Part shown: in pieces, positions 19,562 through 28,691 of the stretch | Layout of the letters: each line of letters opens with the position of its first letter | Numbering within the stretch: the stretch's first letter is position 1 | From: Flavobacteriales bacterium | Lineage (GTDB): Bacteria > Bacteroidota > Bacteroidia > Flavobacteriales_D > Crocinitomicaceae | DNA length: 64,000 bases | NCBI GenBank assembly: GCA_947454525.1 | Contig: CANGJM010000011.1 | Location: forward strand, 59,619 to 123,618 | Direction: 5' to 3' | Program-made: the position numbers and the translations under genes | The notes under the pieces: generated by a model | The model's input: the letters and a program-made list of their open reading frames with translations, nothing else | Told to the model about the DNA's origin: nothing | Databases searched by the model: none

Positions 19562-19616
19562 AAAAATAGATTGAATGAACTAATTGAAAGAGCGTGCAGT
19601 AGAACTGCGTGATCAA

Positions 19617-20006
19617 TTAACCCAATTGAGGCGGATGCCAGATAGAATGAAAATCATTTGCAATAAATGAAATGACTTTACTATTGTTTTGATTTTGCTC
19701 CACAAACACTTCTTCGTGTGTTTGAACAACCGGAATGGGAGTCTCGAAATGCTCCGTAAAATAAATCGCAGCGACTTGAACCGTCGTTTTTAAAGGAAGC
19801 TCTTTGTGTTCCTTATCGAAATCGGCTAATTTATTGAAATAGTGTTCTTGGATAAACGAAGAAAGCGTTGCCTCCTTGGTTTCAGCTTGATATTCTTGGT
19901 AGTGCTCAATGAATGCAGAAGCATTTAACAGTTGAATTCCTTGCCAATTTGGTGCAAGAGACAACAACGAAAAATACAGCATTAACAGAAAACTAATGAA
20001 TCTCAT
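19617..20006 (-). CDS. Small exported protein leading the metal-efflux operon
   Basis: 129 residues with a signal peptide-like start (MRFISFLLMLYFSLLSLAP). The mature part is acidic, ending in FHSIWHPPQLG. A terminal (F/W)HPP-type tail is typical of short Bacteroidota proteins found beside copper/zinc transport genes; a second example with a CFHPPC tail lies at 52265-52660. The role may be periplasmic metal handling, but that is inference from position and tail. It lies 55 bp upstream of the pump gene, and a -7 box sits four bases before its ATG. Confidence 0.7.
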   Translation of the reverse strand: MRFISFLLMLYFSLLSLAPNWQGIQLLNASAFIEHYQEYQAETKEATLSSFIQEHYFNKLADFDKEHKELPLKTTVQVAAIYFTEHFETPIPVVQTHEEVFVEQNQNNSKVISFIANDFHSIWHPPQLG

Positions 20007-20010
20007 AATT

Positions 20011-20018
20011 CAAATGTA
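20011..20018 (-). promoter_or_regulatory. -7 box TACATTTG for the metal-efflux operon
   Basis: On the minus strand TACATTTG matches TAnnTTTG and ends 4 nt from the ATG at 20006. No clear operator for a MerR or ArsR type regulator was seen. Confidence 0.4.
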
Positions 20019-20154
20019 CATCAATTTGAAGTGAATGATTCTTTCTTCTTTGGATTTAACACCTATTTAACAGAGGAAGCATCCTAAAAGCTGCGAAGAA
20101 ATCTTGATTCGAGATAACCGACTTAGCGAATTTCGATTAATTTTAGTGAAAATT

Positions 20155-22131
20155 ATGAAAATGAAACGAAGCACGTTGTTACTGCCAATCCTTATTCTCC
20201 TGAGCAGTATTTCCTTTGGACAAGAGTCCGCCATACATTGCGCAAAAAGAGACCATCGAACTCATCAGGTGAAGAGTGCTACATTGAATGTTGGTCAAAT
20301 TGCTGAAACGGAAAAATACGATGTCCATTTTTACCAATTGGACCTCAGTATGACGAATATTTCCACAAGTTTAAGTGGGACAGGAAGCATTCACGCGAAG
20401 GCCAAACAACCATTGGATAGCGCCTTATTTGAATTATTCTCTACGTTAAACATTAGCCAAATTCGTCTGAACGGACAGCCAGTTAGTTATTCTCGAGTAG
20501 CGAGCGCGGTGAAAGTCCCAGTGAATGCATTGGCGAACCAATCCTTTGTCATTGAAGTAGATTACAACGGAACTCCACCAACTGCACAAACGAATCCACT
20601 AGGAGGAAGCGGAATGACAGCGGCGGCGTCACCATCCTGGGGAAACAAAGTGGTGTGGTCCTTGTCTGAACCCTTTTCTGCATTTGAATGGTTTCCATGT
20701 AAACAAAGTTTAACAGATAAAGCGGACTCTTGCGCGGTTTCCATCACCGTTCCGGACACCTGTAAAGCGGGATCAAATGGAATCTTGGAGCATGTTACTC
20801 AACTCGGGAATGGTCAAACACGCTACGATTGGAAACACAGACATCCCATCGATTATTACTTGATTTCTGTATCCGTGGCGAAGTATGTAGAATACAATGT
20901 TTACGCCAATCCAGTTGGAGCACCAAATCCAATTTTGATTCAAAATTACATTTACGATAATCCTGGAACCCTACCGAATTTTCAAGCGGAGATCGATGAA
21001 ACAGCAGACTTTATCGAATTGTACTATGATTTGTATGGACCATATCCGTTTGAAGATGAGAAATATGGACATTGCATGGCGCCGATTTCCGGTGGAATGG
21101 AGCACCAAACGATGACCACACAAGGTTTTTTTGAAAAATCACTCACATCTCATGAACTCGCTCACCAGTGGTGGGGAGATAACGTAACCTGTGCCTCATG
21201 GTGCGATATTTGGCTCAATGAAGGATTTGCGTCCTACAGCGAATATTTAATGTTGGAGCATTTGTATCCCGGTCAGGAAGGACCAAAAATGCAACAAGTT
21301 CACAACAGTGTCATGAATCAAGCTGGTGGAAGCGTTTGGGTCCTAGACAGCCTTAATGAAAGTCGTATTTTTGATGGACGTTTGACTTATGACAAAGGAT
21401 CTGGAATTATTCACTCCTTGCGTTATGAAGTCAATAACGACCAACTTTTCTTTGATGGCTTGCGCGCTTTCCAAGTAGCATTCAAGGACAGCACAGCGAC
21501 CGGAATTGCCTTCAAAAATTTCATGGAGAATTTTACGGGAATGGATTTCACTCCATTTTTCAATCAATGGTATTTTGGTGAAGGCTATCCCACATACTCC
21601 GTTAAATGGAATCAGTCTGGGAATGACGTAGCCATCGAAATCTCACATACTACTTCCATGTCGCAAGTGACGCCAACCTTTACCAACGACATCGATTTAC
21701 GTTTCATTCGTCAAGGACAAGCGGACACTATCATTCGTTTTAACATCAACTCAAATACCGAGCAATTTAGCATTTACAACATTGGAACCTTGACCGGTTC
21801 CATTGGTATTGACCCTAAAAACTGGATCATCAATAAAGTGGGCAGCATTACCGAGGATCCCAATCTAAACGTTGGCATGCAGTCAAGCATGGAAGTAAAA
21901 AACATGCACATTTACCCGAATCCAAGCAATGGAGAATTTACCGTTCAAAACATTCCTGCAAATGCCCGTTCTTTCGAGCTTTTTGATCAAGCAGGAAGAT
22001 TTATTTTAGCACAAAAGGTAACAAAAGAAGGGCTGATTCGTCTAAATGATTTGTCCGACGGAACCTATATTTTTAGTGTTGTTCTTACGGATGGACAAAG
22101 AAAAACGTCCCTGATTCAAATAAAAAAATAA
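20155..22131 (+). CDS. M1 family metallopeptidase with T9SS C-terminal sorting domain
   Basis: 658 residues from ATG 20155 (MKMKRSTLLLPILILLSSISFGQ signal peptide); the TTG at 20104 is rejected. The M1 catalytic site is intact: the substrate-binding GGMEHQTM block and HELAHQWWGD, His333-Glu334...His337, with the third zinc ligand Glu356 in LNEGFASYSEY, the standard HExxH-x18-E spacing. The proton-donor Tyr lies in LTYDKGSGII. The last ~80 residues are a type A T9SS sorting domain (IYPNPSNGEFTVQNI ... LNDLSDGTYIFSVVLTDGQRKTSLIQIKK), so the enzyme is secreted or surface-anchored. It is a putative aminopeptidase involved in extracellular peptide use. Confidence 0.95.
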   Translation: MKMKRSTLLLPILILLSSISFGQESAIHCAKRDHRTHQVKSATLNVGQIAETEKYDVHFYQLDLSMTNISTSLSGTGSIHAKAKQPLDSALFELFSTLNISQIRLNGQPVSYSRVASAVKVPVNALANQSFVIEVDYNGTPPTAQTNPLGGSGMTAAASPSWGNKVVWSLSEPFSAFEWFPCKQSLTDKADSCAVSITVPDTCKAGSNGILEHVTQLGNGQTRYDWKHRHPIDYYLISVSVAKYVEYNVYANPVGAPNPILIQNYIYDNPGTLPNFQAEIDETADFIELYYDLYGPYPFEDEKYGHCMAPISGGMEHQTMTTQGFFEKSLTSHELAHQWWGDNVTCASWCDIWLNEGFASYSEYLMLEHLYPGQEGPKMQQVHNSVMNQAGGSVWVLDSLNESRIFDGRLTYDKGSGIIHSLRYEVNNDQLFFDGLRAFQVAFKDSTATGIAFKNFMENFTGMDFTPFFNQWYFGEGYPTYSVKWNQSGNDVAIEISHTTSMSQVTPTFTNDIDLRFIRQGQADTIIRFNINSNTEQFSIYNIGTLTGSIGIDPKNWIINKVGSITEDPNLNVGMQSSMEVKNMHIYPNPSNGEFTVQNIPANARSFELFDQAGRFILAQKVTKEGLIRLNDLSDGTYIFSVVLTDGQRKTSLIQIKK

Positions 22132-22167
22132 AAAATACGTTTTAGACGTAAATTTAAACAACAACAA

Positions 22168-23022
22168 ATGAAAAAAGCGACCCTATTTGCAGCATTAGTT
22201 CTAAGCACAGCTGCCTTTTCACAAAAAATCAAGATCAGTGAAATTCATATTTCCAGTGGAAATGGTTCATTGGGAACACAAGACGGAACCTTGAGTGACT
22301 TTGCTAAACTAGCTCCAAATTCAGCTATTTTAGGAATGGACTTAAGTCAGTTAACACCTTACAGCTACATGTATTCCAATGGATTTGGATTGTATTCAGG
22401 TTCAAACTCCACTAGTCTACAATTAGGCTTGCAATGTGCTAAAATGCCCAAAATCACCTTTCGTGTGGGCTTGACGCATGTGAACAACTACGGATTATTG
22501 TCCGCGCATGGTTCATTTTACGAATCTGCTCCTTATGACACTTTGACTTCGTCACAAACCGGCGAACAAACGTTTATTGATTCGAGCCATACAAAGTCCT
22601 ATGATATGAATTATTCGAATAAACAAATCCGTTTAGACGGTGCGATGATTTTCCGAATGTTTCCGGAAAAACGTTGGTCGTTGCATGCAGGACTAGGCGC
22701 CTCCATTGGAATGAGTTACCGAGCAAACACATACATCAATTATTGGGAAAATTCTAGTGTGAACTATGACTACCAAGGCTCAGGATATTACGGCTCAGGA
22801 ACAGGAATGAACGAATCGTTTAAAAACAAAAATTCCTTAGCTGCTTCGTTATATATTCCATTAGGAGTTGACTTTTGTATTGGTAAAAAACGTGAGTTTT
22901 GGATGCCTTTCCATTTATATGCGGAAACGAGAGCTAGTTTGAACATAAATTCTATCAATGGAATTGGTACAACTTTTAGTCCAGGAATGAGTTCAGCCCT
23001 TGGACTGCGCGTAAAATTATAG
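22168..23022 (+). CDS. Secreted/outer-membrane protein of unknown function
   Basis: 284 residues with a signal peptide (MKKATLFAALVLSTAAFSQ). The mature sequence alternates beta-strands with Ser/Tyr/Gly-rich turns (SYMYSNGFGLYSGSNSTSLQLGLQ, DYQGSGYYGSGTGMNESF) and ends in LGLRVKL, consistent with an outer-membrane beta-barrel. I do not recognise the family. It follows the M1 peptidase by 36 bp and ends before a good terminator, so the two may form a unit. Confidence 0.75.
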   Translation: MKKATLFAALVLSTAAFSQKIKISEIHISSGNGSLGTQDGTLSDFAKLAPNSAILGMDLSQLTPYSYMYSNGFGLYSGSNSTSLQLGLQCAKMPKITFRVGLTHVNNYGLLSAHGSFYESAPYDTLTSSQTGEQTFIDSSHTKSYDMNYSNKQIRLDGAMIFRMFPEKRWSLHAGLGASIGMSYRANTYINYWENSSVNYDYQGSGYYGSGTGMNESFKNKNSLAASLYIPLGVDFCIGKKREFWMPFHLYAETRASLNINSINGIGTTFSPGMSSALGLRVKL

Positions 23023-23050
23023 TCAGAATAAGTTATAATGATTCTAAATT

Positions 23051-23083
23051 AGAGCCTTCTTCAAACAGAGGCTCTTTTTTTTT
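23051..23083 (+). terminator. Rho-independent terminator before the nuo operon
   Basis: Stem AGAGCCT / AGGCTCT with an 11-nt loop followed by a run of eight or more Ts. It separates the preceding unit from nuo. Confidence 0.88.
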
Positions 23084-23130
23084 GCCTTTTTATCCACATT
23101 TTCATTGGGGAATTGAAATGAAAAGGTAAA

Positions 23131-23159
23131 TTTGTGTCGCTTTACCAAACCTATTTTTG
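23131..23159 (+). promoter_or_regulatory. Putative nuo promoter
   Basis: TTTG at 23131-23134 and TATTTTTG at 23152-23159 resemble the Bacteroidota -33/-7 pair with a 17-nt spacer (19 is usual). The TAAATTTG at 23127-23134 is an alternative -7 box. This lies between the terminator and nuoA. Confidence 0.45.
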
Positions 23160-23202
23160 ATATGGTTGTTGGTAAACACAGAACCGGACAAAAACAGTTC
23201 CT

Positions 23203-23577
23203 ATGCAAGAAATTTCAACAAGCGCTAATTACATTCCGCTTTTATTACAAATAGTGGTAGCTGCCGCATTTGTGATTTTCACGTTAGTGGTAACACACAA
23301 ATTAACACCTCGTATCAATTCTGACCGAAAAGATGAAAACTTCGAATGTGGTATTGAAGCAGAGGGAAATGCACGTTTTCCGGTATCGGTAAGGTATTTT
23401 ATGACAGCCATCCTCTTTGTATTATTCGATGTGGAGGTCATATTCTTTTATCCGTACGCGGTTAATTTTTACGAATTAAAAATGGAGGGCTTACTCGCAT
23501 TGATCATGTTTGTTGGGTTCTTCCTAGTTGGATTCTTATACATTAGACTTAAAGGTGCTTTAGAATGGGAAAAATAG
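23203..23577 (+). CDS. nuoA: NADH-quinone oxidoreductase subunit A
   Basis: 124 residues with three membrane segments (about 8-32, 68-88, 95-118). The conserved loop [42 protein letters not shown] is diagnostic for NuoA: the ECG and the membrane-embedded acidic FDVEV motif line the quinone-site junction of complex I. First gene of a 14-gene operon; overlaps nuoB by 13 bp. Confidence 0.96.
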   Translation: MQEISTSANYIPLLLQIVVAAAFVIFTLVVTHKLTPRINSDRKDENFECGIEAEGNARFPVSVRYFMTAILFVLFDVEVIFFYPYAVNFYELKMEGLLALIMFVGFFLVGFLYIRLKGALEWEK

Positions 23578-24119
23578 ACGACGTAGAAGTCATCAACGGT
23601 GAAGGTTATCAGTTGACGACATTGGACAAAGCCATTGGACTTGCGCGAGCGAATTCAGTATGGCCACTTCCATTTGCAACATCTTGTTGTGGAATTGAAT
23701 TCATGGCAACGATGGGTAGTGCTTATGACTTATCTCGTTTCGGAATGGAACGAATGTCCTTCTCTCCGCGTCAAGCGGATTTATTGATTGTAGCAGGTAC
23801 CATTTCAAAGAAATTAGGTCCAGTTTTGAAAAAAGTATACGAACAAATGTCCGAGCCGAAATGGGTTCTATCTGTTGGTGCGTGTGCTTGTTCAGGAGGA
23901 ATCTTTGATACTTACAGCGTTTTACAAGGAATTGATCGCATCATTCCTGTAGATGTTTACGTACCTGGATGTCCACCAAGACCAGAACAAATCATTGATG
24001 GTGTGATGAACATTCACGAATTAGTGAAAAATGAATCGAATCGTCGTCGTTACAGTGACGAATACAAACACTTGATGCAAAACTATAACATAGAAATCGA
24101 AGATGGAAAAGCTGAATAA
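23565..24119 (+). CDS. nuoB: NADH-quinone oxidoreductase subunit B (N2 cluster)
   Basis: 184 residues. The four Cys ligands of the N2 [4Fe-4S] cluster are visible in [15 protein letters not shown] (tandem Cys), [10 protein letters not shown] and [14 protein letters not shown]. This subunit passes electrons to ubiquinone/menaquinone at the end of the peripheral arm. The start overlaps nuoA by 13 bp, and the 3' end overlaps nuoC by 17 bp. Confidence 0.97.
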   Translation: MGKIDDVEVINGEGYQLTTLDKAIGLARANSVWPLPFATSCCGIEFMATMGSAYDLSRFGMERMSFSPRQADLLIVAGTISKKLGPVLKKVYEQMSEPKWVLSVGACACSGGIFDTYSVLQGIDRIIPVDVYVPGCPPRPEQIIDGVMNIHELVKNESNRRRYSDEYKHLMQNYNIEIEDGKAE

Positions 24120-24618
24120 TGAAGCCATCTTGAACTTGATTCAAGGAGCTTTCCCTAACGATGTGTTGTTTCACGAAGAACCTTATGGATTATTGACCAT
24201 AGAAGTTACTGCAGCGAAGGGACATGAAATCATCGAATGGTTAAAAAACCATGAGACATTAAGTGTAAACTACTTAACAAATATCGCAGCCGTTCATTAT
24301 CCAGAAGATGCTGGACGTGAGTTCGCTGTCGTATATCAATTGCACAGTTGGAAGAACTTATTTAGACTTCGAATCAAATGCTATTTACCGAAAGAAAATG
24401 TATCCATCGCTTCTTTGGTGGACATTTTTCCAGGAGCGAATTGGATGGAAAGAGAATCCTACGACTTTTTTGGAGTCGAGTTTATCGGACATCCGGACAT
24501 GCGTCGCATTTTGAACGAAGACAGCATGGACTATTTCCCAATGCGTAAAGAATACGCTTTAGAGGATGATACCCGTGAAGATAAAGATGATCGCTATTTT
24601 GGACGTAATAACCAATAA
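24103..24618 (+). CDS. nuoC: NADH-quinone oxidoreductase subunit C
   Basis: 171 residues of the 30-kDa subunit family. The signature [38 protein letters not shown] is present near the C-terminus. It is separate from nuoD, unlike the fused nuoCD of enterobacteria. The stop overlaps the nuoD ATG by 1 bp. Confidence 0.96.
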   Translation: MEKLNNEAILNLIQGAFPNDVLFHEEPYGLLTIEVTAAKGHEIIEWLKNHETLSVNYLTNIAAVHYPEDAGREFAVVYQLHSWKNLFRLRIKCYLPKENVSIASLVDIFPGANWMERESYDFFGVEFIGHPDMRRILNEDSMDYFPMRKEYALEDDTREDKDDRYFGRNNQ

Positions 24619-25838
24619 TGATGAGTGAACTAAAAACAAAAGAAGCTTTCGCACAATCGTCGGAAACGATTGACGGAAACATTGCAACCATTAACTTTGG
24701 TCCAACTCACCCTTCAACACACGGTATCTTTCAAAACGTACTAAAGGTTGACGGGGAGAAAATTATCTCATCGGAACAAACAGTTGGATACATCCACCGT
24801 GCATTCGAAAAACTTTCAGAACGTCGTCCATACAATCAAATTACACCGATTACGGACCGATTAAACTATTGCTCCTCTCCTATCAACAACATGGGATGGG
24901 AAATGACTGTTGAGAAATTAATTGGTGCAGAGATTCCAAAACGTGTGCAGTACATGCGTGTCATCATCATGGAATTAGCGCGAATTGCGGATCACTTGAT
25001 TTGTAACTCCGTTATTGGTGTTGATGCTGGAGCTTTAACGAGTTTCTTCTATCCATTTACGGAACGTGAGAAAATTTACGAGTTGTACGAAGAAATTTGT
25101 GGTGCTCGTTTAACGACAAACATTGGACGCATTGGTGGATTCGAACGTGATTTCACTCCTGCTTTTCATACGAAATTACAGTCCTTCTTGAAAACGTTTC
25201 CAAAAGCATTCGAGGAATTCGACTCGATGTTGGCGCGTAACCGAATCTTCATGGATCGTACAAAAGGAGCTGGACCAATTTCAGCAGAACGAGCGCTTGC
25301 GTATTCATTCTCTGGTCCAAACTTAAGAGCAACCGGTGTTGATTACGATGTTCGTGCGATGCATCCATACTCTTCCTACGAAGATTTCGACTTCATTATT
25401 CCCGTTGGAGTAAATGGAGATACGTATGATCGTTTCATGGTACGTCAAGAAGAAATTCGTCAGAGTGTTCGCATCATTGAACAAGCTTACAAAAACCTTC
25501 CCGAAGGATCGTACAAAGCAGATTTACCTGACTTTTACCTTCCAGAAAAAGCGGATGTATACAACAACATGGAAGCCTTAATCTACCATTTCAAAATTGT
25601 CATGGGAGAAACAGAAATTCCTCCAGGTGAGGTTTATCACTCTGTTGAAGGTGGAAATGGCGAGTTAGGATTTTACCTGATTAGCGATGGTGGAAGAACG
25701 CCATATCGTTTACAATTTAGAAGACCTTGTTTTATTTATTACCAAGCATACCCTGAAATGATTTCCGGTATGTCCATTAGTGATGCCGTTCTTACGTTAA
25801 GTAGCATGAACGTTATTGCAGGTGAATTAGATGCATAA
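24618..25838 (+). CDS. nuoD: NADH-quinone oxidoreductase subunit D
   Basis: 406 residues of the 49-kDa subunit, related to the large subunit of NiFe hydrogenases without metal-site Cys. Blocks: NFGPTHPSTHGIFQNVL (quinone-site His region), GYIHRAFEKLSERRPYNQITPITDRLNYCS, RGGFERDF-like IGRIGGFERD, GVDYDVRAMHPYSSYEDFDF and VEGGNGELGFYLISDGGRTPYRL. Two adjacent ATGs at 24618 and 24621 are equally good starts. It forms the quinone cavity with NuoB. Confidence 0.97.
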   Translation: MMSELKTKEAFAQSSETIDGNIATINFGPTHPSTHGIFQNVLKVDGEKIISSEQTVGYIHRAFEKLSERRPYNQITPITDRLNYCSSPINNMGWEMTVEKLIGAEIPKRVQYMRVIIMELARIADHLICNSVIGVDAGALTSFFYPFTEREKIYELYEEICGARLTTNIGRIGGFERDFTPAFHTKLQSFLKTFPKAFEEFDSMLARNRIFMDRTKGAGPISAERALAYSFSGPNLRATGVDYDVRAMHPYSSYEDFDFIIPVGVNGDTYDRFMVRQEEIRQSVRIIEQAYKNLPEGSYKADLPDFYLPEKADVYNNMEALIYHFKIVMGETEIPPGEVYHSVEGGNGELGFYLISDGGRTPYRLQFRRPCFIYYQAYPEMISGMSISDAVLTLSSMNVIAGELDA

Positions 25839-26370
25839 TATGAAGATAGAAAGTCCAATTACTCAAGACTCCACTCCTATTGTTTTCAGTGCAGAAATGA
25901 TGACTGAAATCAATGCAGTAATCGCTATGTTTCCTGAAGGAAAATCAAAAAGTGCGTTGATCCGAATTTTGCACATTGTTCAAACACATTACGGGTGGAC
26001 AAGTGTCCCTGCAATGAATACCGTTGCAGAAATTTTAAACATTCAACCAATTGAAGTATACGAGGTTGCATCGTTCTACACGATGTTTCACTTGAATCCA
26101 GTTGGGAATTACGTATTTGAAGTTTGTCGAACTGGACCATGTATGATTGTTGGAAGTGATGACATCATTGCGTACATCGAGGAGAAATTAAACGTGAAAG
26201 TTGGTGGAACAACCGCTGATGGAATGTTTACCCTAAAAACTGCTGAATGTCTTGGAGCATGTGGTTATGCACCGGTATTGCAATGTCAATATAAGTTTCA
26301 TGAACATTTGACAAAAGAAAAAGTGGACGAAATCATTGAGGCTTATCGTGCAGCTCAATTTGTAAATTAA
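25831..26370 (+). CDS. nuoE: NADH-quinone oxidoreductase subunit E (2Fe-2S)
   Basis: 179 residues of the 24-kDa family with a thioredoxin-like [2Fe-2S] domain. Ligand Cys residues lie in CRTGPCMIVG and CLGACGYAPVLQC. HYGWTSVPAMNTVAEILNI and VYEVASFYTMF mark the N-terminal helical part. ATG 25831 overlaps nuoD by 8 bp; ATG 25840 (MKIESPITQ), 1 bp after the nuoD stop, is an equally plausible start. Confidence 0.95.
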   Translation: MHNMKIESPITQDSTPIVFSAEMMTEINAVIAMFPEGKSKSALIRILHIVQTHYGWTSVPAMNTVAEILNIQPIEVYEVASFYTMFHLNPVGNYVFEVCRTGPCMIVGSDDIIAYIEEKLNVKVGGTTADGMFTLKTAECLGACGYAPVLQCQYKFHEHLTKEKVDEIIEAYRAAQFVN

Positions 26371-26376
26371 GGAATT

Positions 26377-27732
26377 ATGGCAGGTAGAAAGTTACTTATC
26401 GAAAACGTACATATTCCAGGCATCGAAACATTTGATGTCTACCGCAAAAATGGTGGATACGCATCTGTAGAGAAAGCTTTGAAAAAAATGACTCCGGACG
26501 AGGTAGTCGAAGAAGTAAAGAAATCAGGACTTCGTGGTCGCGGTGGCGCTGGATTCCCAACGGGGATGAAATGGTCATTTTTGGCGAAACCAGAAGGAGT
26601 TCCAAGATATTTAGTGTGTAATGCAGATGAGTCCGAACCTGGAACATTCAAGGATCGTTACCTCATGGAAAAAATTCCTCACTTATTGATTGAGGGAATG
26701 ATTACATCTAGTTACGCATTGGGTGCAAATGTTTCCTACATCTACATTAGAGGGGAATTCATGTACATCCTTCACATACTAGAGAAAGCAATCGCTGAAG
26801 CTAGAGCAAATGGAATGCTAGGTAAAAACATTATGGGATCAGGTTACGACTTGGACCTTGTTGTTGCTCCCGGTGGTGGTGCCTACATCTGTGGTGAAGA
26901 AACTGCACTTTTAGAATCATTGGAAGGAAAACGTGGAAATCCACGCATGAAACCACCATTCCCAGCAGTTAAAGGACTTTGGGGTTGTCCAACGGTTGTC
27001 AATAACGTAGAAACAATTGCTGCAGTTGTTCCGATTGTGAATAACGGTGGCGAAGAATACGCGAAAATCGGTATCGAACGTAGTACAGGAACCAAATTGA
27101 TTTCAGCGAGTGGAAACTTGGTTCGTCCAGGTGTTTACGAAATTGAAATGGGTGTTTCTGTGGAGGAATTCATTTATGGCGATGATTATTGCCAAGGAAT
27201 TGCTAATGGAAAACAACTGAAAGCATGCATTCCTGGTGGTTCATCCGTTCCAATTTTACCAGCACATTTGGTGACAAAAACGGCTGCAGGTGAAAATCGT
27301 TTAATGACGTACGAAAGTTTGGCTGACGGTGGATTTGCTTCTGGATCCATGTTAGGATCCGGTGGATTCATTGTGTTTGATGAAGATCAATGCATCGTTC
27401 GCAATACGTATACATTCGCTCGTTTTTATGCGCATGAATCATGTGGACAATGTTCACCATGTCGCGAAGGAACAGGATGGATGGAGAAAGTATTGCACCG
27501 TTTAGAAAATGGACACGGGACAATGGAGGACATTACCCTATTGGAAGAAATCAATAAAAAAATTGAAGGAAATACCATTTGTCCATTAGGTGATGCTGCT
27601 GCATGGCCAGTTGCTGCTGCGATTCGTCATTTCCGTGAGGAATTCGAATGGCACGTGACGCATCCTTCGGAAGCACAAACAAGAAATTATGGTTTAATCC
27701 AACCTCGTGTTGAAGAGATAAAAGCGCTATGA
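26377..27732 (+). CDS. nuoF: NADH-quinone oxidoreductase subunit F (NADH/FMN)
   Basis: 451 residues. GLRGRGGAGFPTGMKW is the NADH/FMN glycine-rich loop; NADESEPGTFKDR is the second FMN block; ICGEETALLESLEGKRGNPRMKPPFPA follows. The [4Fe-4S] N3 ligands are in ESCGQCSPCREGTGWM with a later CPLGDAAAW. This subunit oxidises NADH and hands electrons to the cluster chain. Its TGA overlaps the nuoG ATG (ATGA). Confidence 0.97.
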   Translation: MAGRKLLIENVHIPGIETFDVYRKNGGYASVEKALKKMTPDEVVEEVKKSGLRGRGGAGFPTGMKWSFLAKPEGVPRYLVCNADESEPGTFKDRYLMEKIPHLLIEGMITSSYALGANVSYIYIRGEFMYILHILEKAIAEARANGMLGKNIMGSGYDLDLVVAPGGGAYICGEETALLESLEGKRGNPRMKPPFPAVKGLWGCPTVVNNVETIAAVVPIVNNGGEEYAKIGIERSTGTKLISASGNLVRPGVYEIEMGVSVEEFIYGDDYCQGIANGKQLKACIPGGSSVPILPAHLVTKTAAGENRLMTYESLADGGFASGSMLGSGGFIVFDEDQCIVRNTYTFARFYAHESCGQCSPCREGTGWMEKVLHRLENGHGTMEDITLLEEINKKIEGNTICPLGDAAAWPVAAAIRHFREEFEWHVTHPSEAQTRNYGLIQPRVEEIKAL

Positions 27733-28691
27733 TTAAAGTAACGATTGACGATATTGAAGTAGAAGTAGAACCGGGTACATCGATTCTGAATGCCGCTCGT
27801 CAAATTGGTGGCGAAGTTGTTCCACCTGCAATGTGTTATTACAGTAAACTTCCAGGAACTGGAGGAAAATGTAGAACATGTTTGGTAGAGGTTGCAGCGG
27901 GATCTACTGCTGACCCACGTCCAATGCCGAAGTTAATGGCTTCTTGCTCGACAACGGTTATGGATGGAATGATTGTAAAAAACAAAACAAGTCAACGTGT
28001 TCACGATAACCGTGGAGGTGTTGTTGAGTTTTTATTAATCAATCATCCTTTAGATTGTCCGATTTGTGACCAAGCTGGTGAATGTCACCTTCAGGATTTA
28101 GGTTACGAACATGGTTCAGCAAAAACACGCTACCGCGAGGAAAGAAGAACCTTTGATCCAATCGATATCGGTAACAAAATCAAATTGCACATGAATCGTT
28201 GCATTTTGTGTTACCGTTGTGTGCATGTAGCCAATCAGTTGACCGATTCGCGTGTTCATGGTGTGATGCACCGTGGTGAACACGCAGAAATCAGTACATA
28301 CATTGAAAATGCTGTGGACAATGATTTCTCTGGAAACATGATTGATGTTTGTCCAGTTGGAGCTTTGACGGACAAAACGTTCCGTTTCAAAAGCCGTGTT
28401 TGGTTCTTGAAACCTATGGAAGCAGAATGTTCTTGTACAAAATGTTCAGGAAAAGCAGTTGTTTGGATGTTCGGAAACGAAATTTACCGTGTGACTGCCC
28501 GCAAGGACAAATACGGAGAAGTAGAAGACATCGAAGATAAAACAGCATGGATTTGTAACGAATGTCGTTTTGATAAAAAAGATCCGGGTGCATGGAACAT
28601 CACTGGTCCACGTAAAATCGATCGTCACTCGGTAATTTCTCAAGGGAAATACGCTACAAAAATTGATAAAGGACTAAATAAAATTGGATAA
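27729..28691 (+). CDS. nuoG: NADH-quinone oxidoreductase subunit G, short form
   Basis: 320 residues only. It has the [2Fe-2S] ferredoxin-like domain (MCYYSKLPGTGGKCRTCLVEV, MASCSTT), the His/Cys-ligated cluster region HPLDCPICDQAGECHLQDLG, and the [4Fe-4S] region NRCILCYRCVHVANQ with a distal DVCPVGALTDK. After that come CSCTKCSG and WICNECRFD and then a stop. The large molybdopterin-oxidoreductase-like domain of E. coli NuoG (about 900 residues in all) is missing. Short NuoG proteins are usual in Flavobacteriia, so this is family-typical rather than a truncation. Overlaps nuoH by 1 bp. Confidence 0.95.
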   Translation: MIKVTIDDIEVEVEPGTSILNAARQIGGEVVPPAMCYYSKLPGTGGKCRTCLVEVAAGSTADPRPMPKLMASCSTTVMDGMIVKNKTSQRVHDNRGGVVEFLLINHPLDCPICDQAGECHLQDLGYEHGSAKTRYREERRTFDPIDIGNKIKLHMNRCILCYRCVHVANQLTDSRVHGVMHRGEHAEISTYIENAVDNDFSGNMIDVCPVGALTDKTFRFKSRVWFLKPMEAECSCTKCSGKAVVWMFGNEIYRVTARKDKYGEVEDIEDKTAWICNECRFDKKDPGAWNITGPRKIDRHSVISQGKYATKIDKGLNKIG

